Positions 8,373 to 18,064 of a stretch of DNA of 64,000 nucleotides are shown in pieces (position 1 is the first letter of the stretch; each line of letters opens with the position of its first letter). Source of the DNA: Lacihabitans sp. CS3-21 (GTDB lineage: Bacteria > Bacteroidota > Bacteroidia > Cytophagales > Spirosomataceae); contig NZ_RJUD01000013.1 in assembly GCF_024343675.1 (NCBI RefSeq), forward strand, positions 29,442-93,441. The letters run 5' to 3'. The notes beneath the pieces were generated by a model that was given only the letters and a program-made list of their open reading frames with translations, was not told where the DNA came from and did not search any database. The position numbers and the translations under genes are program-made.

Positions 8373-10997
8373 ATGAATTTCAATCAATACACAATTAAAT
8401 CGCAAGAGCTAATTCAGCAGGCTGCTCAAATAGCTCAAGGGTTTTCTCAGCAAGCTGTGGAAACTGGTCATCTGCTTAAAGCCATCCTGGAAGAAGAACC
8501 CAATACGAGTTCGTTTCTTCTAAAAAAATACGGCATTAGTCCAGAAGGTTTTTTGAAAAAGCTAGACCCCATCGTGGAGGCTTATCCAAGAGTTTCGGGA
8601 GGGAATCAGCCATTTTTGGGGAATGATTTAAACAAAGCCATGACCAAGGCCCAGACTTATATAAAGGAATTCGGTGACGAATTTATAAGTGTGGAGTTGT
8701 TGTTTTTAGGCATTTTGGGTGGAAATGACCAAACGGCTAATTTGCTCAAATCTGAAGGCATTAAAGAAACAGACATAAAAAAAGCTATCATAGAACTTAG
8801 AGGAAAAAACAATCCAGTGAAAGATCAAAACGCAGAAAACAAGTACCAAGCCCTTTCTCGATACAGCAAAAATTTGAATGATTTGGCGGAGCAAGGCAAA
8901 ATTGACCCAGTGATAGGGCGAGATGAGGAGATTAGGAGGGTTTTACAGATTTTGTCTAGGCGTACCAAAAACAATCCGATGTTGATTGGCGAGCCTGGAG
9001 TAGGTAAAACAGCCATTGTGGAAGGTCTCGCACAACGTATTGTACAAGGCGATGTGCCTGAAAACTTGAAATCAAAAATCGTGATTTCGCTCGACATGGG
9101 CTTGCTCGTGGCGGGTGCCAAATATAAGGGTGAGTTTGAAGAACGTCTCAAAGCTGTTATCAAAGAAGTGACTGATTCTGAAGGAGAAATTATTCTTTTT
9201 ATAGACGAGATTCACACTTTGATAGGTGCAGGTAGTGGAGGAGAAGGAGCCATGGATGCTGCCAACTTGCTCAAGCCAGCATTGGCTCGAGGAGAATTGC
9301 ACGCAATTGGAGCCACTACTCTGAAAGAATACCAAAAATATATTGAAAAAGACAAGGCTCTAGAAAGACGTTTTCAGGCTGTTGTGGTAGATGAGCCTGA
9401 TATTGCAGATGCTATTTCTATTCTGAGAGGAATCAAAGAAAAATATGAAGTACACCATGGAGTAAGAATTCAAGACGATGCTGTGATAGCAGCTGTGGAG
9501 CTTTCGAGTAGGTATATTTCGGATAGATTTTTGCCAGATAAAGCCATCGATTTGATGGACGAATCTGCAGCTAAATTGCGTTTGGAAATGGACTCGATGC
9601 CTGAAAATATGGACGAACTTCGCAGACGTATTATGCAGTTGGAGATTGAGCGTGAGGCCATTAGGCGTGAAAATGACAAAGAGAAAGAAAATAACTTGAG
9701 CAAAGAAATAGCCGAACTCAACGAAACTTTCAATAGCCTAAAAGCCAAGTGGGATTCTGAAAAAGGTAAAGTAAACGAAGTAAGAACGCTTAAAGAGAAA
9801 ATAGAACAACTGAAATTCGACGCAGACCAAGCTGAACGCTCAGGCGATTATGGAAAAGTAGCTCAGATTCGTTATGGGCAATTGCCTGAAGCAGAAACTC
9901 GGTTGGTAGAACTTTCGGCTAAAAATATAGATAAAGACAACCTTATCAACGAGGAAGTTACGGCAGAAGATATTGCCATGGTGGTGGCCAAATGGACAGG
10001 GATACCGGTTTCTAAAATGCTTCAAAGCGACCGCGAAAAGCTCTTGCATCTCGAGGATGAGCTTGAAAAACGTGTCGCCGGACAAAAAGAAGCCATTGAG
10101 TTGGTTTCAGATGCGGTTAGACGTTCACGTGCAGGCATGCAAGATCCTAAAAAACCGATTGGCAGTTTCTTATTTTTGGGAAGTACTGGTGTTGGTAAAA
10201 CCGAGTTAGCGAAAACGCTGGCCAATTATCTCTTCAATGACGACAACGCCATGGTGCGTATCGACATGAGTGAGTACCAAGAAAAACATACAGTAAGCCG
10301 TTTGGTAGGAGCTCCTCCAGGGTACGTGGGTTATGACGAAGGCGGACAACTTACAGAGGCCGTTAGACGCAAACCTTACAGCGTGATATTGCTGGATGAG
10401 ATAGAAAAAGCTCACCCAGATGTATGGAATGTGCTTTTGCAAGTTTTAGACGATGGACGCTTGACCGATAATAAAGGCCGTGTTGCCAATTTTAAGAATA
10501 CCATCATCATCATGACTTCGAACATTGGTAGTCATTTTATCCAAGAAAAATACATGGAAGCATTAAAAGGTGCTCCAGATGCTTGGGAGAAATACTTCAA
10601 AGACGAAGCCAAAGACCAAGTGATGGAATTGCTAAAAGCCAGCGTTAGACCTGAGTTTTTGAACCGTATCGACGAAATAGTATTGTTCGATCCATTGGGA
10701 AGAAACGAAATCAGGAAGATTGTGGCCATACAGTTTGATGCCATCAAAGCCCGTTTGCAAGAGCAAGGTATCTTGATAGAAGCCACAGAGGCCGCTTTAG
10801 ATAAGCTCGGAGAAGAAGGTTATGATCCAGTTTTTGGAGCAAGGCCACTCAAAAGAGTAATTCAGAGAAACATCATGAATGAACTTTCAAAAATGATTCT
10901 CGGAGGCACTATCAATAAAGAAGCCATCATTGTGCTCGATGTGGACGATGAAAATCATTACAAATTCGAGAATTTGCCGGAGATTAATATTGCCTAA
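8373..10997 (+). CDS. clpB: ATP-dependent disaggregase ClpB
   Basis: ClpB is a hexameric AAA+ chaperone that pulls polypeptides out of aggregates together with DnaK. The 874-residue product has the full layout: Clp N-domain (about 1-145), first AAA domain with Walker A GEPGVGKT at 206-213 and Walker [10 protein letters not shown], the long middle coiled coil (about 410-525, rich in [20 protein letters not shown] heptads), and second AAA domain with GSTGVGKT near residue 603 and [11 protein letters not shown]. The presence of the M-domain separates it from ClpA/ClpC. The pore loop [10 protein letters not shown] is intact. A terminator follows at 11088. Its partner dnaK is also in the window at 55.1 kb. 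Confidence 0.97.
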   Translation: MNFNQYTIKSQELIQQAAQIAQGFSQQAVETGHLLKAILEEEPNTSSFLLKKYGISPEGFLKKLDPIVEAYPRVSGGNQPFLGNDLNKAMTKAQTYIKEFGDEFISVELLFLGILGGNDQTANLLKSEGIKETDIKKAIIELRGKNNPVKDQNAENKYQALSRYSKNLNDLAEQGKIDPVIGRDEEIRRVLQILSRRTKNNPMLIGEPGVGKTAIVEGLAQRIVQGDVPENLKSKIVISLDMGLLVAGAKYKGEFEERLKAVIKEVTDSEGEIILFIDEIHTLIGAGSGGEGAMDAANLLKPALARGELHAIGATTLKEYQKYIEKDKALERRFQAVVVDEPDIADAISILRGIKEKYEVHHGVRIQDDAVIAAVELSSRYISDRFLPDKAIDLMDESAAKLRLEMDSMPENMDELRRRIMQLEIEREAIRRENDKEKENNLSKEIAELNETFNSLKAKWDSEKGKVNEVRTLKEKIEQLKFDADQAERSGDYGKVAQIRYGQLPEAETRLVELSAKNIDKDNLINEEVTAEDIAMVVAKWTGIPVSKMLQSDREKLLHLEDELEKRVAGQKEAIELVSDAVRRSRAGMQDPKKPIGSFLFLGSTGVGKTELAKTLANYLFNDDNAMVRIDMSEYQEKHTVSRLVGAPPGYVGYDEGGQLTEAVRRKPYSVILLDEIEKAHPDVWNVLLQVLDDGRLTDNKGRVANFKNTIIIMTSNIGSHFIQEKYMEALKGAPDAWEKYFKDEAKDQVMELLKASVRPEFLNRIDEIVLFDPLGRNEIRKIVAIQFDAIKARLQEQGILIEATEAALDKLGEEGYDPVFGARPLKRVIQRNIMNELSKMILGGTINKEAIIVLDVDDENHYKFENLPEINIA

Positions 10998-11087
10998 ACG
11001 AAATAGTTCCGAGTGGTGCGTGTTGAGATTTGGGTAATTTCGGTAAGATTTTAATAGTTTTTTATAGGGTTTAGTGAATTAGATTGG

Positions 11088-11126
11088 ACACCCTTAGCTC
11101 ATTGGGCTGGGGGTGTTTTTGTTTTT
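11088..11126 (+). terminator. Intrinsic terminator after clpB
   Basis: ACACCCTTAGCTC pairs with GGGCTGGGGGTGT (13 pairs including G-T pairs) around a short ATT loop, followed by TTTTTGTTTTT. It lies 90 bases after the clpB stop. Confidence 0.8.
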
Positions 11127-11260
11127 ATCTATAATTAATCTTAGATAAACTATAGTTTTGAATCGAATACTATTATGAAATGTTAACTTTGAATTTTTAA
11201 TAAAGATTAATGATACCGATTAAAAAAGTATGATATATATAAAATTATTGAGAACAAGTT

Positions 11261-13093
11261 ATGGAAGAAAAATCTAGGTTAATATCAGAGATAGAACGGT
11301 TAGAATTTAAGCCTGATTTAGATGGAATAGTGAAACTCTTGACAGATGATATTTTAGAAAAATTTTCTGATGACGAATTATATTCTAAGAAAATTGAAAC
11401 TCTTATTAAACTAGAAAGATTTGATGAAGCAGAGAAATTAGCTTTAAATGCGAATCTAAAATATCCCGAAAATTCGTTGTTTTTTGGTTATTTAGGTGAC
11501 ATTTATTTGAGGAAAGAGAAATTTGATAAATCGAAATTTTTCTTTGAAGGAGCATTAAACCTAAAACCTACTGATATCCATTCACTTAATGGATTGGGGC
11601 TTTTCTATTGGAAACAACATAATTATGTTCAGGCAGAGGATTGCTGGTTAAGAGCGAATGATTTAGATGAAGATAATTTTTTGTCACTTCACGCTTTAGC
11701 GAATGTTTATGGAGTACAAGGGAAATATGAAAAAGCGAAGGAGTATTTTTTTAAGGCAAAAAATATTCAACCTAATAATCCAAATGTTTTAAGCGGAATT
11801 GGCAATGTTTATTTTAATTTGTTTGACTTTGAAAATGCAAAGGATTATTACATAAATGCTTTGAAATATGACGAAAATAATTTCTATTCTTTTATTGGGT
11901 TAGGTAATATCTGCTTGGAAAAGAAGGAATATGAAAATGCAAAAGAGTATTTTAATAATGCCTTGAAGGTAAATAATAAGGTTGCTGCTCCATTTTATAA
12001 TTTAGGAATTGCTTTAATGGGCATGAAGGAGTATAAAGAGGCATCGTTGAAATTTGAAAATGCACTAGAGATTGTTGAAATTAAAGATTTAACCCTCATA
12101 AAACAAATCAATTCCAAAATAGCCGAAGTAAAAAAAATAATTTCAAATGAGGTATATGAGAGAATTAATAGTTTAATAATTCAAATAAGGGATATTTTGG
12201 TTTTTAGAGGTAAGAGCGTAAGTCATTACACAAGCCTTAGTGTGTTACAATTTCTAGTTTTGCATAAAAAGCCATTCAGATTATCAGAAGGAAGTTTCTT
12301 AAATGATTCTTCCGAAGGGCAGGTTTTGTTTGCTTATTTGAACCGAAAGACTCAAAGTCAAAAAAAGGGAAATAAGCATTCTGATACATTTGGCAAAAAA
12401 CCATTTATTGGGAGTTTTGTTAATGAAACGAATGATAATGATTTACCACTATGGAGAATGTATGGGAAAGAAGAGGCTCAAGAAGCGAAGGGTTGTTCAA
12501 TAAGAATAAATGTTGTCGAATTTAAGAGATGTATTGATGAATTAATTAGGCAAAAAAATATAATTAAGTCGAATGATTTTGAATCAAATTCGAAAATAGG
12601 TGCTAATGAGGGTATTGAGTTTTATTCAGTCTGTTATGTTGATGAAGATGATTTTGACTTTGCAGAGTCGACTGCTGAATCAAAAAAAGAGTTAAATCAA
12701 ATTATGTCTGAATTAAGGAATGAAATGGAGGCTCTATCTTTAAGCAAAGAAATTGTGGAAAGTGAAGATTTAGAAATAGAAGAACTATTAAATCAAATTA
12801 ATTTCTTATTCAAAAGTACGATTTATAAATATGAAAATGAGGTTCGTTTGGTTGTTAACAGTACAATTAACTTTGATATAATGTTGGAAATTAATAGTGA
12901 AAATATTCGACCATCAAAGAATCCCATTAAAGTTTTTATTGAATCAGTCCCTTTGGCCCCTTTGATTAAAACTATTACCATTGGTCCAAAAGTGGAAAAG
13001 GCAGAGGAGTGGGCGGCCACATTCTACTATTCATTAAATAATCAAGGTAACTCAAATGCAGAAATAAGTATTTCAACTTTACCTTTTAAATAG
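11261..13093 (+). CDS. TPR repeat protein fused to a DUF2971-like domain
   Basis: Residues about 45-290 of this 610-residue protein form a run of tetratricopeptide repeats (repeated YxxAKEYF, NPNVLSGIGNVYF and similar units). The C-terminal half resembles DUF2971: SHYTS at 321-325, FLNDSSEG near 346-353 (Asn348, Asp349, Glu352), a PLWRMYG segment with Trp398 and Tyr401, and a final YENEVRL with Glu525, Glu527 and Arg529. No signal peptide is visible, so it should be cytoplasmic. DUF2971 is uncharacterised; its H-Y...E spacing invites comparison with ADP-ribosyltransferase-like folds, but that is speculation. The gene is much poorer in GC than clpB (a sampled row at 11401 has 16 G/C in 60 bases against 29 in 60 at 9001) and stands alone, which hints at horizontal acquisition. 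Confidence 0.75.
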   Translation: MEEKSRLISEIERLEFKPDLDGIVKLLTDDILEKFSDDELYSKKIETLIKLERFDEAEKLALNANLKYPENSLFFGYLGDIYLRKEKFDKSKFFFEGALNLKPTDIHSLNGLGLFYWKQHNYVQAEDCWLRANDLDEDNFLSLHALANVYGVQGKYEKAKEYFFKAKNIQPNNPNVLSGIGNVYFNLFDFENAKDYYINALKYDENNFYSFIGLGNICLEKKEYENAKEYFNNALKVNNKVAAPFYNLGIALMGMKEYKEASLKFENALEIVEIKDLTLIKQINSKIAEVKKIISNEVYERINSLIIQIRDILVFRGKSVSHYTSLSVLQFLVLHKKPFRLSEGSFLNDSSEGQVLFAYLNRKTQSQKKGNKHSDTFGKKPFIGSFVNETNDNDLPLWRMYGKEEAQEAKGCSIRINVVEFKRCIDELIRQKNIIKSNDFESNSKIGANEGIEFYSVCYVDEDDFDFAESTAESKKELNQIMSELRNEMEALSLSKEIVESEDLEIEELLNQINFLFKSTIYKYENEVRLVVNSTINFDIMLEINSENIRPSKNPIKVFIESVPLAPLIKTITIGPKVEKAEEWAATFYYSLNNQGNSNAEISISTLPFK

Positions 13094-13612
13094 GAAATTT
13101 GATGATAAGGGTCATTAATGTATTTTATCAAAATTACATTGCTTTAAAAACATGATTAATTTCTAATTTTACTTAACCTCAAAGTCTCCTGCTGTAATAA
13201 GAATACTTTCCTTTACTCTGCTGAATTTCGGATTTTAATTAAAAAAAAGATTTTCAACTTAATTTCTTGCAAATAGTTTTAATTTACTATTTGTTAATTT
13301 AGGCATCAAAGAAATAATTTTTAACTGTAATTTGGACTCTATCATTCCTTTCCTACAATTTTTCTCTTCAAGCAACAACTCGCACATTAATCTATTTTAC
13401 TTAATTTGGCAGAAATGGCATTTTTTATCTTTTATGTTTTGGGTTTGTAATTATGCTATTACATTTATATGTAACATAGGATAAAGTTTTAGAATACTGA
13501 GCAACCGGTTTTAAAAGATGGCTTTCTACAATAATCGTCATCATTCAAACATACAACCTTTTTCTATCCAATCTCGTATTTCTGCAATTACCTAAACTTT
13601 AATTTTTTAAAA
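13094..13612. other. Intergenic region, 519 bases, no gene seen
   Basis: The stretch is AT-rich and has stop codons in all frames. The only structure I found is a perfect 8-base inverted repeat CAAATAGT / ACTATTTG with an 8-base AT loop at 13270-13293. It presumably contains the promoter of the CHRD lipoprotein gene, but no confident -33/-7 pair was found. Confidence 0.4.
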
Positions 13613-14383
13613 ATGAAAAAAATCTTTATTCTTTCAGCTTTCACGCTTTTTGTGGCTATGTCTTGTCAAAAGGAGGAAGAGGTACCTGCCGACATGATGG
13701 TTATGGGTACTTTGGTGGCCAATCCCAACTTACTTTTTACTTCTACAACGCTAAGTGGGGCCAACGAAGCTCCAGCCAATTCCTCAACTGCAAGCGGGAC
13801 TGCTGCTGGAACTTATAATAAAACGACAAAAATAATTGACCTTTCAGTCACTTACAAAGACATTACACCTTCAAATTGGCACATCCATAAAGCAGCTGTT
13901 GGTGTTTCTGGTGGTGTTGTTTTTGCCTTTTCAACTGCTGAATTTAAAACACCTTTTGTTTATAAATCCCCTGCTGCCCTTACAGATGCTCAAGAAACGG
14001 ATTTGTTGGCGGGCCTCTATTACGTGAATATTCATAGTGCCAAAGTACCTGCTGGAGAAATTAGAGGTCAAATACCTTTTGCAGCCTCTAAGGCAACAGG
14101 CTCAATAGAAGGTTCTTACAATCCTAACACAAAGATAATTACGGTAAAGGTCAATTATTCAGATATAACCCCAACTGCTTGGCATATTCATAAAGGTGGA
14201 GAAAACGAAAGCGGTCCAGTTGTTTTTGACCTTGGTACATCTTTCAGCTCAGGCTTTTCTTACACATCTCCTGCCCTTACTGTTGAACAAGAGACGGATT
14301 TGAAAGCTGGAAAAATGTATGTAAATATTCATACAGCTAGAGCTCCAGGTGGCGAAATTAGAGGCCAACTTATAGCACACTGA
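13613..14383 (+). CDS. Lipoprotein with two CHRD domains
   Basis: This 256-residue protein starts with a lipoprotein signal peptide (AFTLFVAMSC, Cys18). The mature part is two tandem CHRD domains (about 40-155 and 158-256), the beta-rich module first described in chordin. Each copy carries the diagnostic WHIHK motif and a closing YVNIHSAKVPAGEIRGQI-type segment, 18 residues long in both copies. Bacterial CHRD proteins are exported and of unknown function; a binding or structural role is usual speculation. A 13-base hairpin follows at 14428. The domain call is strong, the role unknown. Confidence 0.88.
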   Translation: MKKIFILSAFTLFVAMSCQKEEEVPADMMVMGTLVANPNLLFTSTTLSGANEAPANSSTASGTAAGTYNKTTKIIDLSVTYKDITPSNWHIHKAAVGVSGGVVFAFSTAEFKTPFVYKSPAALTDAQETDLLAGLYYVNIHSAKVPAGEIRGQIPFAASKATGSIEGSYNPNTKIITVKVNYSDITPTAWHIHKGGENESGPVVFDLGTSFSSGFSYTSPALTVEQETDLKAGKMYVNIHTARAPGGEIRGQLIAH

Positions 14384-14427
14384 TTTCATTTGAAGTAAGG
14401 CAGAATACTAAAAATCATCCCAGTTTA

Positions 14428-14461
14428 TATTAATGAACTTTTACCATGAAGTTCATTAATA
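14428..14461. terminator. Perfect 13-base hairpin between convergent genes
   Basis: TATTAATGAACTT and AAGTTCATTAATA are perfectly complementary around the 8-base loop TTACCATG. It lies 45 bases after the CHRD gene stop and 86 bases from the end of the convergent membrane protein gene. No long T-run follows on either strand, so it may slow rather than end transcription, or stabilise a 3' end. Confidence 0.5.
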
Positions 14462-14546
14462 ATAAAAATTTCAATTTGTTAAGTAATGACCAAGTGTTAT
14501 ACGGAATTGAAAGGATTTATGCCTATCCTAGGTGAATTCTTAGTGT

Positions 14547-15251
14547 TCAAAACGTTGAATATTGTTGTTGCTCAATATTTGTTTCTTTTCGGTTCATTTT
14601 GTTAATATTCAAATAACCATTCAAAAAAAGGTATTTTGACAAGTAAAAAAAGAACATGATGATCATGTATTCAAAATTATACTTAAATATCACCAAATCA
14701 GCCAATAAGGCAACGTTGGATAGGATGATGAACCAAAGGCTTAAAGATATCTGAGGGTGTATTTTTTTGTTTCCAAAAACCAAAGAAATAAAATAGGCGT
14801 ATTGAAAAACTCTTACAAAAAATAGTATTTGTAATGGGAAAGAAAATAGTGGAAAAAACACAATGATAAAGAAAAGGCCTAATGTGAATATCAGAAAGAT
14901 TTTGGTAAATGTCTTTGTTTTTTTTGTTTCAATTCGCTTGAGTTTCTTTAGTACTAAGTACAATTGTATTTGAATTTCAAAAAAATAAATGATGGTTATG
15001 CCAGGCAAGTAAAATTCTTGTGTGTGAAAAAAAAAACTAAAGTTAAGGCCTAAAGATAATAAAATTAGGGCCATTAATAGAAGGTAATCATTTTTGTTCA
15101 GTGAATATTTCCTAAAATAAACCAGTGAATATATCAAAAATAGTGGAATGGCGTTCTTGGCAATAAGAAAATACCATTTTAAATCAAGTGAACAAAACAC
15201 GAAATCTAATACTATCAGAAGAAAGTAAATAAACGCAAATGCTTTTTTCAA
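14547..15251 (-). CDS. Polytopic membrane protein, weakly YhhN-like
   Basis: This 234-residue protein is almost entirely hydrophobic, with about seven or eight membrane-spanning segments (FAFIYFLLIVLDFVF, LLLMALILLSLGLNF, IFLIFTLGLFFIIVFF, LWFIILSNVALLADLV). Its size, helix number and the late LADLVIFKYNF segment recall the YhhN/TMEM86 family, some members of which are lysoplasmalogenases, but the similarity is only general and I cannot confirm catalytic residues. The tail (MNRKETNIEQQQYSTF) is short and polar. It stands alone and faces the CHRD gene. Confidence 0.6.
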   Translation of the reverse strand: MKKAFAFIYFLLIVLDFVFCSLDLKWYFLIAKNAIPLFLIYSLVYFRKYSLNKNDYLLLMALILLSLGLNFSFFFHTQEFYLPGITIIYFFEIQIQLYLVLKKLKRIETKKTKTFTKIFLIFTLGLFFIIVFFPLFSFPLQILFFVRVFQYAYFISLVFGNKKIHPQISLSLWFIILSNVALLADLVIFKYNFEYMIIMFFFYLSKYLFLNGYLNINKMNRKETNIEQQQYSTF

Positions 15252-15399
15252 TGGGTAGTTAGTATTGTTGATACTTAGAGGAGGTATAAAATTAATTAAA
15301 ATCCCACATATTTTTATCTTTCAGTGTTTAAAAGAAAGAATAGGAACAAATTATAGGCCTAAAAATTTGATTTTTCCTAAGACAAAAATTGTTATCATA

Positions 15400-15437
15400 A
15401 AAAAAGCAGTGTTCCTAAAAGAACACTGCTTTTCTTT
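15400..15437 (-). terminator. Intrinsic terminator of the sugar isomerase/epimerase-like gene
   Basis: AAAAAGCAGTGTTC pairs with GAACACTGCTTTT around CTAAAA. A run of T follows on the reverse strand, and a T-rich tail on the forward strand too. It lies 16 bases beyond the stop at 15453. Confidence 0.85.
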
Positions 15438-15452
15438 TTACTGATATCAGAA

Positions 15453-16322
15453 TTAATTAAATCCAAATTTTATCAACCCCTCTCTACTCAATCTGATGGC
15501 TTCCATAGGATCCATTCCGTCAAAAACTTGGTCTTGTTCTACTATGTAATATTTCATTCCTGAAAGTTTAGCATTTTTAAGTATACGAGCAAAATCTATC
15601 TTGCCTTTACCCACTGGTGCAAATCGGCCCTGATCGTCCATGTCTTTAACATGCCATATTTTGAAACGTTTTGGATATTTCTTGAACAATTCAACAGGAT
15701 CAACTCCAGCTTTGGTAACCCAATATAAGTCCATTTGGAAATTTACATATTTAGGGTCCAAATGCTCTAGCATATATTCCATTGGAATAATTCCTTTGCT
15801 GTTTTTCTCAAACTCAAAAGCATGATTATGATATAAAAATTTCAGCCCAGCAGCATGTGCTTTACGAGAAATGGTGTCCAAAACACTGGTAAGTCTCTCC
15901 ACATCATCTGTCATCGTCAATGACCTACTTTTTGGGTCAAATTTAAACATGCCCATCGGAGGTACAGGAGCTACAAAATACTTAAAACCAGCTGCTTTTA
16001 CATCGGAAATAAGTTTATCAGCATTACTTGTAGTCATGGCTCCCATATGTATACTTATTGGCTTTAAGCCAAGGCTTTTGGTATATGACTTAAACTCATC
16101 AGGCAACATTCCATAGAATTTGCCATCTTTATATTCTACTGCTTCTATGTATTTGTAACCTAAATCAGCTACTGCTTTTAAGGTTGCTTTAGGGTCTTTG
16201 CCCATTTCGTTTCTTACGGTGTAAAGGGTCATACCGCCCCATTTTTTTTGAGCAAACAAGCTTGAACTGGCAGAAAGCAACAATACTACCACCAAAATCT
16301 TAGAAAGAAAACTGCTTTTCAT
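15453..16322 (-). CDS. Secreted sugar phosphate isomerase/epimerase-like TIM-barrel protein
   Basis: This 289-residue protein has a signal peptide (KILVVVLLLSASSSLFAQ), so it acts outside the cytoplasm. The rest is a xylose isomerase-like TIM barrel (AP_endonuc_2 fold): MTLYTVRNEM on strand 1, ADLGYKYIEAVEY, PISIHMGAM, LKFLYHNHAFEFE with metal-binding-type histidines, VNFQMDLYWVTKAG, and FKIWHVKDMD. Exported members are common in Bacteroidota carbohydrate or inositol loci, with unknown exact substrate. It is followed on the same strand by two PQQ-type sugar dehydrogenases and an FAD oxidoreductase, supporting a periplasmic carbohydrate role. It has its own terminator, so it is probably not in one transcript with the others. 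Confidence 0.88.
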   Translation of the reverse strand: MKSSFLSKILVVVLLLSASSSLFAQKKWGGMTLYTVRNEMGKDPKATLKAVADLGYKYIEAVEYKDGKFYGMLPDEFKSYTKSLGLKPISIHMGAMTTSNADKLISDVKAAGFKYFVAPVPPMGMFKFDPKSRSLTMTDDVERLTSVLDTISRKAHAAGLKFLYHNHAFEFEKNSKGIIPMEYMLEHLDPKYVNFQMDLYWVTKAGVDPVELFKKYPKRFKIWHVKDMDDQGRFAPVGKGKIDFARILKNAKLSGMKYYIVEQDQVFDGMDPMEAIRLSREGLIKFGFN

Positions 16323-16437
16323 GATAAATAATTAAAGATTAATCCCTTAGAGATGTACTATATTTTTGATTGCAAATTACAGAATAATATTAATAAAGAT
16401 AGATTTTTTTGACGTATTAGCAGTTTTACTCGATGAC

Positions 16438-16539
16438 TCTGTAGAATTGTAGGTTTTTTGAAAATCAAAGGCCAATCCTCTGTAAAATTGAATTAAATGA
16501 GCTCTAAAACTTATTCAATTTTTTAAATAAATCTACAGA
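16438..16539. repeat. Nested inverted-repeat element between two reverse genes
   Basis: An outer pair TCTGTAGA (16438-16445) and TCTACAGA (16532-16539) encloses a 10-base perfect pair AAAATTGAAT (16484-16493) and ATTCAATTTT (16513-16522). In addition CTCTGTAGAATTG and CTCTGTAAAATTG form a near-direct repeat at 16439 and 16479. The element has no coding capacity. It could be a small non-autonomous repeat or a structured 3' region of the reverse-strand PQQ dehydrogenase gene ending at 16592. Confidence 0.5.
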
Positions 16540-16591
16540 ATCAGAGATAGTTATTCTTCAGAAAGAAAAAATTAAAGGTCTTTTCAATTAA

Positions 16592-17938
16592 TCAGTTATT
16601 GTCATGAAGACAAGCACTCGTAATGGCAGAAAAAACAGATCCGATTTCTGCCTTAAAGCCTGGCTCTAATAGGATAAAACCAAAGGCGTAGAAATTTACG
16701 CGATTGGGTAAAACTACCTTTCCCACCGCATGTAAACTGTTACCAGCTTGGTAATTTCCACCCAAAATTGGATGATCGCTTATCGTTAAGTTAGATTGGG
16801 TGGTAGCCCAAGAAGTTTCGCAAATATTGTAAATTTCACCGTTAAGTGTTCCCATATACAATTCTCCAGCTTTATCTTCTCCAAATGTTGTAAAATTTCG
16901 ATTAGAATTCTGATAAAGAAGTTCACTTATCCAATCATTCCCCGTCTTTTTTAATGACCAAAGCTTTCCCGAACAAAAATCAACATAAAGATATCTACCC
17001 GTCAGCGGAGGGTATTTATTTCCTCTGTAAACATAACCGCCTGTTATTGAGCAACCTTGGTCGTGTGCATATTCATAAACAGGTGGTGTGTATATTCCCC
17101 CATCACAATTGTTGCTGTTGTAGGTATGCGTTCCCTCATAGCACCGCCAACCGTAGTTTGTGCCACCTAAGGAATTGGTTGGCTCAAAGTCAATTTCTTC
17201 GTAAGCATTTTGTCCGACATCAGCTATCCACATGTCGCCAGTTTGTTTGTCAAAACTAAAACGCCATGGATTTCGAAGGCCATAAGACCAAATTTCATCT
17301 GAATTGCCTCCTGCTCCGTCAGCAAATGGATTTCCGCTTGGGATGGCATAATTTAGTCCAGGACTCGTATTGTTTACATCTATTCGAAGGATTTTCCCTA
17401 AAAGATTGGTCGTGTTTTGAGAATTATTTTGTGGGTCGCCTCCACTGCCTCCATCCCCCGAACTTATATATAAATAACCATCCGGGCCAAAGTTTAAATC
17501 TCCGCCGTTGTGATTGGAGAAAGGCTGATTTATAGTTAAAAGTATGGTTTCAGACAGAGGATTTGCGAGAGAAGAATCAGCTGCTGATACTTGGTATCGA
17601 GCTACTACCGTATTTTGATCTAGGTTAATATAATTTACATAAAAAAAGCCATTTTGCTTATAGGATGGATGAAATGCCATTCCCAATAGACCCTGTTCAC
17701 CACTATTTCTAACCTTGTTCGAAATATCTATAAATGGCAAAAGATTTGTCGTCCCATTTTTGTGTAATATCTTTATTTTTCCATTTTGTTCAACCACAAA
17801 AAACCTATTATCGCCTGCGTGTTTGATGTCCATCACGCTACCAAAATTTTTTGCAAATAAACTTAGCCTTAGATTTACTTGAGCATAAACTTTTAACCCA
17901 AAAAGAATGAAAATAATTAGTAAAATTCTAGTTTTCAT
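16592..17938 (-). CDS. Secreted PQQ-dependent sugar dehydrogenase with C-terminal sorting-like tail
   Basis: This 448-residue protein has a signal peptide (LLIIFILFGLKVYAQ) and a glucose/sorbosone dehydrogenase beta-propeller at about 21-365. The marks are QGLLGMAFHPSYKQNGFFY, SNHNGGDLNFGPDGYLY with the conserved base His143, NPFADG, and EIWSYGLRNPWRFSFD. The family oxidises aldose sugars in the periplasm with PQQ and calcium. The last 70 residues (YQAGNSLHAVGKVVLP through GFILLEPGFKAEIGSVF to a final Cys) match a tail also found on the esterase-like protein ending at 54982, probably a 3-coathanger-stack or GCX-type C-terminal module linked to secretion or surface display. The start is the ATG in front of the signal peptide. 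Confidence 0.88.
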   Translation of the reverse strand: MKTRILLIIFILFGLKVYAQVNLRLSLFAKNFGSVMDIKHAGDNRFFVVEQNGKIKILHKNGTTNLLPFIDISNKVRNSGEQGLLGMAFHPSYKQNGFFYVNYINLDQNTVVARYQVSAADSSLANPLSETILLTINQPFSNHNGGDLNFGPDGYLYISSGDGGSGGDPQNNSQNTTNLLGKILRIDVNNTSPGLNYAIPSGNPFADGAGGNSDEIWSYGLRNPWRFSFDKQTGDMWIADVGQNAYEEIDFEPTNSLGGTNYGWRCYEGTHTYNSNNCDGGIYTPPVYEYAHDQGCSITGGYVYRGNKYPPLTGRYLYVDFCSGKLWSLKKTGNDWISELLYQNSNRNFTTFGEDKAGELYMGTLNGEIYNICETSWATTQSNLTISDHPILGGNYQAGNSLHAVGKVVLPNRVNFYAFGFILLEPGFKAEIGSVFSAITSACLHDNN

Positions 17939-18015
17939 GGGCTTATAAATTTTTGATTAAACAAAATTTAAATAAATACGTAAATTATGCTTGTTGGGGC
18001 TGAATTTTGTAAAAA

Positions 18016-18049
18016 AAAAGGGTTCAAAATTTACATTTTGAACCCTTTT
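18016..18049 (-). terminator. Intrinsic terminator of the second PQQ dehydrogenase gene
   Basis: A perfect 15-base stem AAAAGGGTTCAAAAT / ATTTTGAACCCTTTT with a TTAC loop, followed on the reverse strand by a run of nine T. It lies 15 bases after the stop at 18065. Confidence 0.92.
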
Positions 18050-18064
18050 GAAAAAAAAGAAATG

